From assembly GCA_051453625.1 (NCBI GenBank), contig JBOZIK010000001.1, forward strand, positions 29,100,168 through 29,164,167: DNA of 64,000 bases. Reading direction: 5' to 3'. Of this stretch, positions 23,110 through 34,916 are shown in pieces. The DNA comes from Welwitschia mirabilis. Taxonomy: Eukaryota > Gnetophyta > Gnetopsida > Welwitschiales. Each line of letters begins with the position of its first letter. The stretch's first letter is position 1. The translations under genes and the position numbers were made by a program. Below the pieces are notes generated by a model. The model did no database searches and was not told the origin of the DNA. It saw only the letters and a program-made list of their open reading frames with translations.

Positions 23110-23114
23110 GATAA
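23110..23114. repeat. Target-site duplication, right copy (GATAA)
   Basis: Exact partner of 21839-21843 at the other side of the solo LTR. Confidence 0.8.
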
Positions 23115-23327
23115 CATAAGTAAAGGATCTCACTTGAAATGATTAGTAATTTCTTTATAGATGAATATTGATGAAGTTCTAAGCTTATGAATTCTTATCT
23201 ATAAGATTTTAAAATCTAAGCTCCATAAGTAAGAGAATAAGAATAAAGAGAGATGAAAAAACAAAATGCACTTGCATGAAAATGGAAAGTATCTCCTTTT
23301 TATAGAATAGGAAATGATAATGTATGT

Positions 23328-23700
23328 NNNNNNNNNNNNNNNNNNNNNNNNNNNNNNNNNNNNNNNNNNNNNNNNNNNNNNNNNNNNNNNNNNNNNNNNN
23401 NNNNNNNNNNNNNNNNNNNNNNNNNNNNNNNNNNNNNNNNNNNNNNNNNNNNNNNNNNNNNNNNNNNNNNNNNNNNNNNNNNNNNNNNNNNNNNNNNNNN
23501 NNNNNNNNNNNNNNNNNNNNNNNNNNNNNNNNNNNNNNNNNNNNNNNNNNNNNNNNNNNNNNNNNNNNNNNNNNNNNNNNNNNNNNNNNNNNNNNNNNNN
23601 NNNNNNNNNNNNNNNNNNNNNNNNNNNNNNNNNNNNNNNNNNNNNNNNNNNNNNNNNNNNNNNNNNNNNNNNNNNNNNNNNNNNNNNNNNNNNNNNNNNN
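23328..23700. other. Assembly gap (373 N)
   Basis: The gap ends exactly at a CA microsatellite, the probable reason the assembly failed here. Long open frames spanning it are artefacts. Confidence 0.98.

Positions 23701-23770
<70 letters not shown>
23701..23770 (+). repeat. (CA)n microsatellite
   Basis: Thirty-five uninterrupted CA units next to the gap; the true length is unknown. Confidence 0.98.
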
Positions 23771-23772
<2 letters not shown>

Positions 23773-24680
23773 AAAAAAAGAAACATTAAAGTATAAAAAG
23801 ACATATCATATTTATGACTCATGATTGTAAGTGGGGTGAGTAATTTTATTGCTTTAATTAGGAGGATTAATTAGATGCATTATTTCCTTATTCTAACTTC
23901 TTCTTAATCATTAATAGGCTCATACACATGTTTAATTAATTCAAGAAATGTATCAAAAGAATAAATGTGAAAATCCAAAATTGTTGTATGACATAATGAT
24001 ATAAACTCTTCAAGTCTAAGGAATAAAACAATTAGCATGTCATGAATTCATAAATTATAAAGTTAAAGTTATCACATGAGATAATGAGATAAGCCTTTTT
24101 AACTCTAATGAATAAAGCAATACATATGATATAAATCAAGTACTATTACACATAGAAAAAAGATATAATTCATGGTTAGATTATCGTTATTATTTCAATT
24201 AAGAGTGCATGTACTTATTCACATGTGTATTTATTTAATAATGCATAAAATCTATTAATGATACAACACAAAGAAGTATATGTCTATTCATAATTAAGCA
24301 TAGTATACTTATGACATTTACAACAAAAATTTAAATGAGCAAATAAGATGTCACTTGATATTTTTTCTAAAACATATTATTATACCCTACTAAAATTTTC
24401 AATTTATTTATTTTATCATGTGATTTAAATTTCTTATATAATGGGGTTATCTAGTTTTCATATTTGAATAGATTTTCTCATAAACATATTCATGACATAA
24501 TTATTATCATTATCATGTTAAATATGAAAATTATGAAAACTAAGGTTAATTACTTTAAATACCATCTTATTTTCATAAGGCATTTAAATAAGAAGAGTTC
24601 ATTATCTAATTGAAAGCTTCATAGGCTTAACATTAAAGTACTTAAGGTTTACAAAATGTGGGATATGACATTCTTCCCTA

Positions 24681-26405
24681 CATAGAAAGATTGACTCTTG
24701 AGAATCAAGATACATTAATATTTTAAAAGATTCTAACTAGATACTACGAGATTTGAAAAAGTTTTGGATATTTATTTTTTATTATTTCCTCTTACTTCCA
24801 AGTAGCTTCATTGGTACTATGATTGCTTTATTTTAACTTCATTTAATGGGTATTCTTATTTTATAAACTAATATTTCCTCTATCTAGTAATACATTTACA
24901 TTCTTTATAGTTAGAAAATCTAGCTTCACCTAAATATAAGACTAATTTAGCACATGATAAGGATCTATAGTATAGTTTCTTAGTATACTTACATGAAATA
25001 CTTCATGTATGTGCAATAAGAAATGCGGTAGATCAAGCTTATATCAAATAGGTCTAATGCATTCTAATATTTCATATGATCTAATGGATCAAGAAGATAA
25101 TTTTGATCTATAAACTTCTTTCATCACTGATTTCATTGGCAACACCTAAGAAATACATGATCACACATTTTTAACTTAGGATATCTTCTTTAATGGCCTT
25201 TATACATCTCTTATATGTCTTTAAGCCTATTTTGAATGATCATTATTTTAGTTTTTATTTCTTAAAACATGTTTGATCCTTTAGTTCATTCTTCTTCAAA
25301 TCTTATCTATGAAATATATGCTTTACACTTTTTATAATATAGGACTTCAAATATAGTGATTGTAATTGAACTGTATTAACTATTACTCTATGTAAATTTC
25401 AAAAATGGTAGATACTATTCCTATTCTTAGAATCATCTAGAATAGATGCTCTAATAAGGTTTTCTAAAATTTGGTTAACATTTTTTATCTACCATCTATT
25501 TGAAAATGAAATATAGTTATTATATTTATCTTGGCACCTAAATCAATTTATAATTCTTGCTAAAACATAGAAGTTAATTTTAAACATCTATTAGAGATAA
25601 TTAATAAAGGTACATCATGTAACTAAATAACATTTTTCATATATACTTTAGATATATCTTTTATCATTATAAGTAGATTTTACTAGAATGAAATGTGTTA
25701 ACTCAGTTTTTCTATCAATTATCACATTGTAGAGTTATTATATCCTTTAGATTTTGGAATATCTAAAATATAGTCTATCCAAATTACATCTCATCTATAT
25801 TCTAGAATATCACAAGGATAAAATAATCTTTTTGAATTTCTATGTTTTACTTTAGATATGTAATAATTCAAATACTTTAATAAAAATTCTACTATATTGG
25901 TTTTCACCCTTGTCCATTAAAATTAATTTTCTGATACATTTTAGTTCCTCTAGCATGATACATTATAGGTAGATTATGAAATTCAAACATGAACTTATGC
26001 CAAATTTCATCTACATTAGAGACCAAAAATTTTCCTCAAAATCTAATAATATCATCTAAATTAATACTAAATTTCTTTAAATCTATTGGTTTTTCTAATT
26101 AGTATTTTAATATTGAGAATTCTCATCCTTTTTTTATTCCTTTAAAATAATGATTAGTATTTATCTTTAAGGTAACCTAATCTATTAAGAGCATATGCAA
26201 ATTTATTTCCTTTTCCGTATTGGTATAAAATGTCTAAATCAAAATCACATAGAAATTTCATCCATCTACCTTTCCTAATGTATAAGTTTGATTAACTAAA
26301 AATGTATTTTAAACTTTTATGGTCTATCTAAATTTGAAACTTTACACCATAGAAATAATTCTTTCATAACTTTATAAAAAAATATCATAGATAATTCAAG
26401 AACAT
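24681..26405 (-). pseudogene. Chromovirus E pol remnant: RNase H, integrase and C-terminal tail
   Basis: Reading the minus strand from 26405 downward. RNase H comes first: VLELSMIFFYKVM (family DLELAAVVFALKIW), NYFYGVKFQI, IDHKSLKYIFSQ, GRWMKFL and YGKGNKFAYALNR. Integrase follows: ARGTKMYQKI (family GGTKMYRDL), then a TMDFV-like region. Next comes HDVPLLIISNRCLKLTSMF (family GVPxSIISDRDPRFTSRFW, so the second catalytic Asp reads Asn), then FQIDGR. The tail DILSxKCV..MYFLGVA corresponds to DIEFxVGDMVFLKVSP, and the end is near the polypurine tract. RT and gag are missing: the remnant stops exactly where the F-family LTR begins at 26406. Stops are frequent. Confidence 0.8.
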
Positions 26406-27739
26406 TATTAACATGTAAAAATTGACGTTATAATTAAGTTAATTAACCAATCTATCTAAATGAAAGACATTAATATAACTAATTTATCATAAAAATATAT
26501 CTTCTATTATTTTTCTCTATTAATATTGAACTTATCATTTGTTCATGACCTTTTTAAGATACTTATCACATTTTGAAGGATAGGTTAAAAGTTGATAATC
26601 ATTTAAGACAAAACACTCATGTTGTTATTTAAGTTAAGTTATTTTTCAAAGAATGTTTCAAATCTCATGTTCCTAGATTTTCATGGGAAATTAATCCAAA
26701 TGAAGTTATGATTCTTATCAAATTTTACATAAGAAATAGCTTGCGTGCTTGATGATACATAGTAGTGATAATGGTGATACATAGTAGTAACATGTGACAT
26801 TAATGAGTAAGATGACAGTGGAAAGACATGATGATGACAAGGATTAGCAAAAGTAACAACATCCATTAATTGAGTATTAGCCTTATTATAATGATATCTA
26901 TCAAATGTAAAAGATAATAAACACACTATCTAAGGCCTTTATTAAATAACTGCTCACTTAATGCTATAACCCAAAGGCTTCTAACCACATCCCACCCTCC
27001 ATCATTCCCTCTAAAAGAGCCTTAATTCCTACATTGTAACATCCTTCATTTTAACAAAAAATTAAACCTTTAGAATGTGAAGTCATAATGGAATTCTACA
27101 CACTTATTTGGGAAGTGAGCTTTCTTTTAAGGATAACTTGAGAAGTTCTATAAGCATCCCTTTTCTTTTGATGAAATCTATTTTCTTGAACACATGAAAG
27201 TTATTGTTCTTTTAATTTCAAGTTCCAAGTCATTTTGTACTTGGAATACTTAGGTAAAAACTTAATTTTCATGTTTCATTTTTATTTGAGTGAATTCCTT
27301 AGTTACTTGATTTAGGTCACTGTAATCTTATAGATTCTAAGTACCTAAGATTCTTTCTTTCCATTTTTATTATAAGGATTTGAAGGATGAAGTGATAATT
27401 AAGTTCACTAATATTCATATGATGAATGAGATTATATTACTATGATCCAATCTAATAAACTTGATAGTTTGAAGTTTGTTGCAAGAAAAGCATTAGGATA
27501 TCATTAAAGTAAAGGATTTCTAGTAAATAAGTCAGTAAATACTTGGAGTGCATTTGCTTCTTTCCTTTTCCAAATTAAATTTTCTAAACTACTACTCTCA
27601 TCTATTCTATTTTTCTTTACCTATTTGTAACTTAGGAAATATAAGAGTGTGTAACTTATGAAAGCCTACCTTAGTTATTCTTATAAAAAGAATAATACTA
27701 AGTATAAGCATAGTTAAATCTAATTCATTATATTAAACA
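26406..27739 (+). repeat. F-family LTR adjoining chromovirus E
   Basis: Starts TATTAACATG (F start TGTTTACATG). The next 150 bp follow F at 51989 closely (TTATCATAAAA, TCTTCTATTATTTT), and it ends TATTAAACA. Its length of 1.33 kb agrees with F (1.36 kb). A primer-binding site follows at 27748. Its middle contains the same sort of ACATGTGACA words as F. The open frame 26681-26926 on the minus strand falls in LTR sequence and is not a gene. Confidence 0.68.
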
Positions 27740-27747
27740 AGTGAGAT

Positions 27748-27767
27748 TTTGACACTGATTTCAAGGA
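27748..27767 (+). other. Primer-binding site of the F-family element (tRNA-Asp type)
   Basis: TTTGACACTGATTTCAAGGA against TTTGGCGCCGTTGCCGGGGA. Most differences are transitions. It sits eight bases after the LTR end, about as in element F. Confidence 0.55.
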
Positions 27768-28844
27768 TAATAGCAGAGTACCTACTCAAAAGAGTACAAA
27801 TTCTCTTTCTTGGAAGTTTTATATCTTTTTATTTTTCTTGTAATAAGTACTAGTCCTCTCTTATGATACCTAATTTATCCTCTTTTTTCTTTATTTTTTG
27901 TATTTTCCAAAAGTTGGTATTAGTTATTTAAGTGATACTAGGATTGGTTATATTTTAGATTTTCTTTTTTTTTTTTTTTTGCTCTAGCTTAGCTTTTTGT
28001 GTAGTTTTAAGAGTGTTCTTGTAGGCTACAATAGGAGAAAAAACTAAAAAAATTTTAACTGATGCACTTTTTTTTTATTTTCTACATAGTTTAATTGTTT
28101 GGATGAATTCATGCATCAAACATTAAAAATGTAAAAATTTTCTAATATAATTAAAGTTTTCTTTCATGTGCACTTATTTTTTCTATTTTTGTTTTATTTT
28201 TCTATCATTCCAATATGTTAAAAGTTCTATAGGCATATGTAAATCTTATGATTTTTCTCTAACCAAAACACATGTCTTAACCAATGTCACCATCCTCCCT
28301 AATTGATGCCACTAATGCTCTTTCTTAACAGACTCTAAAATGTTTTTTGAATCCTTTTTAAAATTTCTAAACCTCTATTTTTTTGGCTTTATTCAAAATC
28401 ATTCCATACCTTCTTTGAAACTTGATTTTAGCTTTACATGCTTGGATCCATGACAAGTTATATAGGTTAATCTAAAATCCCTTAAATAATATGGATTCTT
28501 TTTCTAATTAAAGATAATAAAGCCATGATAACAACCCAATGAAATAAGCTTTTTCTTCTCAATAAAGTCCAAATAACAATTAAAGTAAAAACTTTTAATC
28601 TCAGTAATAAAATCCAAATGATCCACTCATTTTCTGACTTCCCCTAAATGGATCGTTGTCAAACTGAGAACTAATTAACTACTTAACTATGTATTACCTT
28701 TCCAAAAAAGCAATTAAATAAAAAGTACTATAACCAATAGTATTAACCTAAGAAAATGCTTTATAACTATCTTTAACCATAATTCTTAGGGATCTCATTT
28801 TACATGGTATAACTTTTCATAAAAGAAAGGTTAGAGTTCAAGTC
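27768..28844 (+). other. Leader and start of interior of the F-family element
   Basis: At 27840-27960 it repeats the F leader motif (GTACTAGTC, then ATGATACCTA, then a second degraded copy), as at 53440-53590. Beyond about 28050 nothing is recognised. The element is then interrupted by element C at 28850; its continuation right of 36629 could not be identified. Confidence 0.45.
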
Positions 28845-28849
28845 TTTTA
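28845..28849 (+). repeat. Target-site duplication of element C, left copy (TTTTA)
   Basis: TTTTA before the LTR, repeated at 36625-36629. The bases are AT-only, so chance agreement is not excluded, but position and length are exact. Confidence 0.7.
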
Positions 28850-29238
28850 TGTCATGTTCATACTTTTAAGGTTCAAGTTTCTGAATAATTATTAATATTA
28901 TAAAGCCTTAAGCTAGTTTAATTATTACATGTATTTATTTTCTAGTTTCAAGTATGCAATTTTCATAGTGAAAATTTTAAGCAATAGTTTCCCACATTTT
29001 GTTGTAATTATAATATTCCCTTATTAAAAATTCTTAGTGATTTATTTTTTATTCTTGCAGTTAAATCATTATAACTATTATACTTTTAATTATTTTAACT
29101 AGAAAATAGTTTTTATGTGGTTTTAAAAATTACTTATTATCTGACTTATATTACACTATATGTGGAGCATTATTATTTATTTTTGTTATATTAATGCACG
29201 TAGTGGCCTAGCAAGGGAACAATAAGAGTCATAGAATT

Positions 29239-29295
29239 TCCATCACTTCCACCACTTCCACCACACCACTACCACCACTTTTAACACTTTCACCA
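29239..29295 (+). repeat. CAC/CACTTC minisatellite in 5' LTR of element C
   Basis: Degenerate repeats of CACTTC and CCAC. The 3' LTR has a longer version at 35308-35398. The position just upstream of the TATA box suggests a promoter-proximal element. Confidence 0.7.
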
Positions 29296-29337
29296 ATATC
29301 TTATCATGATATCTATTCATCATCCCATACTTTATAC

Positions 29338-29345
29338 TATAAATA
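29338..29345 (+). promoter_or_regulatory. TATA box of 5' LTR, element C
   Basis: TATAAATA, conserved as TATAAATA at 35434 in the 3' LTR although the flanks differ. Confidence 0.5.
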
Positions 29346-30454
29346 TGACCTTTCTCTTCTCATATTTTAGATCCTGAGAAAGTTCTTATTATTCAATATT
29401 ATGATCTTAATTTTGGAGCTCAGAAAAGCCTTGGGGCCTTGAAAACTCTGGAAGCTCTTATTCTTTATTTTAATTCATGTATGATTTATAGTCTTTTATC
29501 TTATTTCTTATATGGTTTTATGGTCTTAATTTTACTCCTTGATGGGTCTTGATGTTTCTTTTATTTTTTTGCATGATTCTTTTCTTTTACATCTCGAATA
29601 GTCTTAATTTTTGAATGATTTCCATATTCATGTAATTTTTGTATGGTTGTTCTATTGATGAAGTTTGCATGATCTGTTTAGACTACATACATCTCATATT
29701 AGTGTTGTCTACATACTTGTTTAAGCATTATAACAAGTTATTTACTTGACTTGTTCTAGATATTAACCTTGGCTGATGATTTTTAAATAAGGAAGCTAAA
29801 ATAGGATAACCAGTTGTTCAAACTTTAGATATAGATTTTTTTTAAAGAAAGTCCTAAGGTCATGGGATCAAAATTCTAGGATGAATAGGAAAAACATGAC
29901 CGATTTACCATTTGTCTTTCATAGATTTTGTGCATCTAGATTATCAGCATCTGTTATGAAGTAACAGTAAAGAAGATTAACTGAAATGGAACCTTGGTCA
30001 TTTATGGTTTATTATTGTTATTTCTTATTTTGTGATGATTTCATAATTATAATATCATATTATATGTGTAGGTTTAGATCCTGGCATGAATTTGGATCAT
30101 TGAGAAAGAAGTGCTTGTTGCTAATGGCTTGGGATACTTTTCTACTGATTTTATACTTAATGTACTTGAAATTGTAAAATGTGAAAGAGTACTATTATTG
30201 TAAATTTTTTATGAATGTTTTGTAAACATTGTAACTCTTCTTTTAGCCCATGATGCTATTTTAAATTTGACTTGTTCTTTTCATGTTATTATCATGTTGT
30301 AATTGATTTTTTATAATCACATTATGGTATTAGATTAAGATTTTGATTAAAATATGATAAATTTTTAATTTAGTGCATAGTCATGTCGAGGAACTTGAAA
30401 ACATTACATTAAGTAAGATTCATAGTTTTGATTTAAAATGAGGAAGTTACAATT

Positions 30455-30466
30455 TGGTGTCAAAGT
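30455..30466 (+). other. Primer-binding site of element C (initiator tRNA-Met type)
   Basis: TGGTGTCAAAGT lies three bases after the LTR end. The standard site is TGGTATCAGAGC, so there are three changes, all transitions. The following ACCTAGG is also usual in plant chromoviruses. Confidence 0.75.
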
Positions 30467-32948
30467 ACCTAGGCTATAATTTCACTAGTAATATTTATGA
30501 TGAATTAATTATACATATTATTGAATTATTAGTTAAATATAAAAAGTAAAATACCAAATTTAACATGTCTAAGATAAAAATATTTTTCTAAACATAAATA
30601 TTAAGGAAGATGTACTTCTAACAAGAATAGAAATTAGGAACAAGACCCACATATGATGAATAACTATCACTTAGGATGGAAGTTGGTATTTGAGCCACCT
30701 TAAATTTCAATATATATTTTCTTATGCAAATGGAAAAGGGCCTCTAAAATTCCCTTACAACATTCTTATAACTTTATGATAAGAGAAGGAATAGTTTTAT
30801 GAATTCTATGCATTGCCTTAAATCGCTTCTTGCTGACTTTATAAATTATTATTAACAAGTAAAATGGGTGAGTATTTTAAACTATGATGAAAGAAGCTTA
30901 TGAGAAAGAGGCAGAGGCCCACATATCCAACTTAAAAGAAAATGTGTGCACTACTATAGTTATTATATAATTCTAGAAAAATGGATGAGGAGGAGTCATT
31001 ATCCAAAAGAGGACCCACATGTGATGTGTAGATGACATTAAAGAAAAGAGGTAAATTATGAATAATGTATAGATTCAAAACCCAAACATTTTCTTTAATT
31101 TTTCCCCTTCATTACCACCACACCAGCTAAAGGGACATTAAGCTAATCAAATATCTAAATATTAATTGAGAATCACTATTATTTTTTTCAAATGAAATTC
31201 AACATAGATGTTCATGATTATAGTATTGCCGAATCTATGAGGTATTAGAAAGTATGATTCAATCATGTGGAAGACATCATAAGAGATGATCTTATTTTTA
31301 GATGATTAATAAGAACCTCATAACAAGGAGGAATAAGGTGTCTTATGAAATTTAAATTTTTCTTTTATTTTTCTACCTAGTTCTACAATTTTATTCCTCC
31401 ATTTTATTGTCTTCCCTCTCTAAAAAGCTAAAATCTTAATCTCTCCATTCATGATGTTTTCTCCATTAAATGGTATAACAAATGTCTAAGTTATTCTCAA
31501 CCAGAAATCTAGGATCCATAATGTGGCTGCAAAGTGGAAGAAATAGCCCTCCTCTAGAGAATCTAATTTCTTACCATTGGATTATTAGACATAGCACATG
31601 CTATTCCTTATTATAGTAAGGTAATTAACACCTACAATGTCCTTCCAAAACATCACTAGTCCTCTATAAATTATAATTATTTGGTCACCATTCTAGACCT
31701 CCACATCTCATTTTCACATTTGTTAAAATTGTAATCTGCAATATCATGCTATAATGCTAGTAAATCTTCTCTTAAAGGCCACTAATACTTTTAAACTATA
31801 AGATGCTCATTTTCTTTCATATGTAGAGCTAATTTTCATGACATTCATTATGACCAATTTTTGTTTTACTCCCTAGAAAACATCTTTTCCAAGTGCATCT
31901 TAAATATCTTATCTTATTATTAATTTACTAATTTTTCACTCTCCAAGATGTTATTTTTGCAACACTAGAAGCTTAGGCATTTTTTCCTCACTTGTAAAAC
32001 CAATTTAAAGTAGATCAATTTGACCATTCCCACTACCTCCTAAAATCAGTTGAACATTAATGAATATAACTATGTTATAAGAATAATTAATCACTCAAAT
32101 GCATACTTGATCCTTCTCTTCCTTCTGCATAACATTATAATGTGTTACCTCACTAACTTTTCTTCATTCTAATGCCTATTATATATTTAATAATGTCCAT
32201 CCTTTCTATTGATGCTTCTATTTTCATACTTCTTTAATACTCTTTTTTAGTGTGGGGTTGTTTATCTTGACAATGTAATATGCAAGCCTCTTGGAATTTC
32301 TCTAATGTAAAGTAGACCGTAAGAACTTATGCATTTGTAGAAGTATAAGTTTACATGATGATGATAGGAAAATAATAAAAGAAGTAAGAATTAATATAAT
32401 CACCAAAGTAAACAATGTAATTTGCAATTGCCTTTATTAATTAACTATGTTCATACTTTTTTGCCATTGGAAGATCATTTCTTATTTTATATGTTTGGAA
32501 ACAATTATACTTGAAGGATGTTACAAATCTTGAGGTAGAATTTTACATAGATAGATTTGAACAGAAGGTCATGCATTCCTCTATTTAGTAATTGTAGTTG
32601 GAAAAGGAACATTTTGTAAGTGTTTAGTAGAATCCTCATATTTTTAAATTTTTTATTAACTTGAGTTTAAACTTTCATGAAAGATAAGCTAAATCCAAGC
32701 ATAATAGAGACATAGAGTCCTAAAAGGAAGCTTGCTGCACTTTTGCAAAAGATAAATTTCTTAATCTTGAATGAAAAGCTTCATAATCATGATGTCCCTT
32801 CTTTTAGTTAACACCCAACATGTCTCTATGACACATGCCATTACTCTAGTTTTTCTTGATCAAACCCATGATTTCATTTGGCTATTGATCATCTACAAAA
32901 TAATCTTAAGTAAAACTCTTTATCATCTTATTTCACAGTAGGTGATAT

Positions 32949-32958
32949 NNNNNNNNNN
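32949..32958. other. Assembly gap (10 N)
   Basis: Ten N bases inside element C. Confidence 0.98.
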
Positions 32959-34195
32959 TAATTGGTTATGTAACATGTTATAAGATGGTTATTAAGAGGT
33001 CTTGTGTTTAAATTTTTACAACATTTTAAATAGCTAAACTATATGGCAAAAAGCAATTTTAAGATATGCCCTAAGTGTAAATGAAACATAGATTTATATC
33101 CTTAGCTAAGAGAAAATAATAAACATATATATTAATAAATTTTATACTAACTCTCATTGGGTAAAAAGCAAGAATTATTTTTTTATAAATTGGCTTGAAG
33201 TAGAACTCTTTTAAGCAAGACTAGTTATATCCTTACTAACTTTAAAGAATGATAATTACATTTCCTTATTATTGTTTTATTTATAACTTCAAAACATTTT
33301 TTTTTGCCATGTGTAAATGAATTAACTTTAATATCTCTTCCCATATGTCTGAATCTCATTAAATATGTTACATCCTTAAGGTTTAAATAGAAATTTTGTC
33401 TAGGAAATTCTTAGAATTGTTCAATTTCCCTTTGTTCTAATTAGTATCTTTTTACTAAAAATATGAATTGAACAAGATTTCCTAAATTTATTAAAATTAT
33501 TCCTTTACTTTTATGTATGTACATCAATATTTGTTACCATATCCTTCTATCCCATATTCGAAAATGCATGAAATAATAATACAACCATTTAATTCTATGT
33601 TTTAATTCTTACCAGTGAGAAGGTAGAATCTTTTAAATGCCTTAAAATAAATAACAATTTATAGACATTTCATAATGACTTATAAAAATATTCAATGTCT
33701 TCTCTTTATATATATGCTAATGTGAGGTTTGATTTATAAATGAATTATTAGTTTATTTAGTTAGGTTTCTTATCCTTTGACTTGTCTTAGTAATATATAT
33801 ATATATATCATTATTAACAAATCTTCAAATAATCATTTGTCTTGAAAGCATATCATATTCCTTGGTTAGCTATCTATACTAATCAGGTTCTCTTTCTTAG
33901 TCACCTTTGACCTACACATTTTAAGCCTTAGTTACATGATAAGTCTTAACTAACTAATCCTATTACTATATGATTAAATTTTATAATTTTATGCTACTTG
34001 ATCTTATGATTAGACTTGCTTACTCTTAGTTAATCTAACAACTCTCGTGTTTGGTCTATCTTTGCATAACTTTGGCCTTATTTCACTCATTTTGTTATTG
34101 ACATGTTAGATTCTAAAGTGCTACATTAAACATATGAATCTTTGAAGTGGAAATTCAACTAAATTCTACAAGTAGAAGTGCCAAAAAGGCATTGC

Positions 34196-34213
34196 AAAAA
34201 AAAAAAAAAAAAG
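34196..34213 (+). repeat. Poly(A) tract, 18 bases
   Basis: Eighteen A in a row, 170 bp upstream of the PPR-like fragment. In a retrocopy a poly(A) would mark the 3' end of a sequence to its left, so it is not obviously connected with the PPR piece. Confidence 0.9.
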
Positions 34214-34385
34214 GCGCATACAATAAAGGAGTGGAAGATACTTACATTATAAGCTGGGTCTTGAAGAATTTTGACATTACATCCTTATAGGTGACTATCA
34301 TGGCTTGACGTAAAAGATTTTTTTATTGTAACATTTAATATAATATAGTTTTATAACAATATTTAATCTTAAAGATTTATATTTA

Positions 34386-34655
34386 ATAGGCCAAGATTAT
34401 TTTGATTTGGTTAAGGCAAGGACGTCATTGAGATTTTTTTGTCTTATGAAAATGAATGGTTTTCAACCATCTGTATGTATATATAATTGTATTCTTAGAG
34501 TTCTTTCTCAAAGCAATTATGTATTCTATATTCAACCTCTTATGAAGTTATGCTATAAATGGAAAAGATTAAAATTTTATAAAAGAGTCTCCTTTTGTGT
34601 AATTAAAGTTGATATACAAATTTTCAAGAAAATGTCAAGAAGTCAAAGAGTATAA
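34386..34655 (+). pseudogene. PPR-like gene fragment inside element C
   Basis: An open frame without a proper start codon reads DYFDLVKAR, then SLRFFCLMKMNGFQPS and YNCILRVLSQSN. The 31 residues from SLRFF to QSN fit the pentatricopeptide-repeat consensus without a gap: L-x-x-F-x-x-M-x-x-x-G-x-x-P, then YN-x-I-L-x-x-L. PPR proteins are RNA-binding proteins of plant mitochondria and chloroplasts with tandem 35-residue repeats. Only one clear repeat and part of a second (QPLMKLCYKWKR) are visible, so this is a fragment, not a working gene. It lies between the LTRs, upstream of the chromovirus pol end, which suggests capture by the element. A chance match is possible because PPR consensus positions are few. 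Confidence 0.5.
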
Positions 34656-34789
34656 GAAGAGAATTTCTAAAGGCATAATCATTCTAGACATAAGAAATGA
34701 TTGATGTTATCATGACAATTAATATCTTTAATTAGTAGGCATTTGGAAAACATTTCAACTGTTCAATAATTTATATGACATTGAATCAA

Positions 34790-34862
34790 GATAAATTCAA
34801 CTTTATGAAGTACAATAGTTAGGAGAGATAAAAGTAGAATCTACTTGAAAATATGATGAAGA
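34790..34862 (+). pseudogene. C-terminal pol (chromodomain-end) remnant of element C
   Basis: The frame gives QLYEV, then KVESTXKYDEEL, matching the family order PLVKV, then EEATWEYEDEM. It is followed within 40 bp by the polypurine-like tract and LTR. Confidence 0.6.
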
Positions 34863-34900
34863 ACTAAGCCTTCTTACTTAAGTTTCAAGGATAAAATTTC

Positions 34901-34916
34901 TTAAGTGGTGGAGTAA
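34901..34916 (+). other. Polypurine-tract equivalent of element C
   Basis: TTAAGTGGTGGAGTAA directly precedes the 3' LTR. In related elements this is AAGGGGGGA-like and overlaps the end of pol. It primes plus-strand synthesis. Confidence 0.55.

Larger units (their letters stand above)
23115..24670 (-). repeat. Probable 3' LTR region of chromovirus E (right boundary only)
   Basis: On the minus strand the polypurine tract TAGGGAAGAA (24671-24680) is followed at 24670 by TGTCATATCCCACATTTTG, a typical chromovirus LTR start. The LTR runs toward lower coordinates, but its end was not found. It may include the microsatellite and gap, and the solo LTR at 21844 may be inserted in it. The left limit given is only the edge of the solo LTR. 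Confidence 0.45.
28850..30451 (+). repeat. 5' LTR of element C
   Basis: Starts TGTCATGTTCATACTTTTAA, ends AATGAGGAAGTTACA. It aligns with 34917-36624 throughout (AATTATTACATGTATTTATT, AAAGCCTT, CCACTTCCACCAC). The TATA box is TATAAATA at 29338. A CAC-rich short-repeat block lies 50-100 bp upstream of it. The open frame 29986-30177 has a decayed partner at 36109-36303 in the other LTR and is not a gene. Confidence 0.85.
30467..34385. other. Interior of element C without recognised domains
   Basis: AT-rich, stops in all frames. No retrotransposon protein motif was found on either strand. It includes a 10-N gap (32949-32958), a short TA run (33792-33808) and an 18-base A run (34196-34213). It may be foreign sequence taken up by the element or an internal region decayed beyond recognition. 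Confidence 0.5.

Noticed and set aside
23199-23822. Open frames with Cys-Val or His-Thr repeats
   Set aside because: They are translations of the CA microsatellite and the adjoining gap.
26681-26926. 81-residue minus-strand open frame rich in His and Tyr
   Set aside because: It falls inside an F-family LTR and is low-complexity; no counterpart is conserved in the other F LTRs.
29986-30177. 63-residue open frame with a relative at 36109-36303
   Set aside because: Corresponding positions in the two LTRs of element C; not conserved as a protein.
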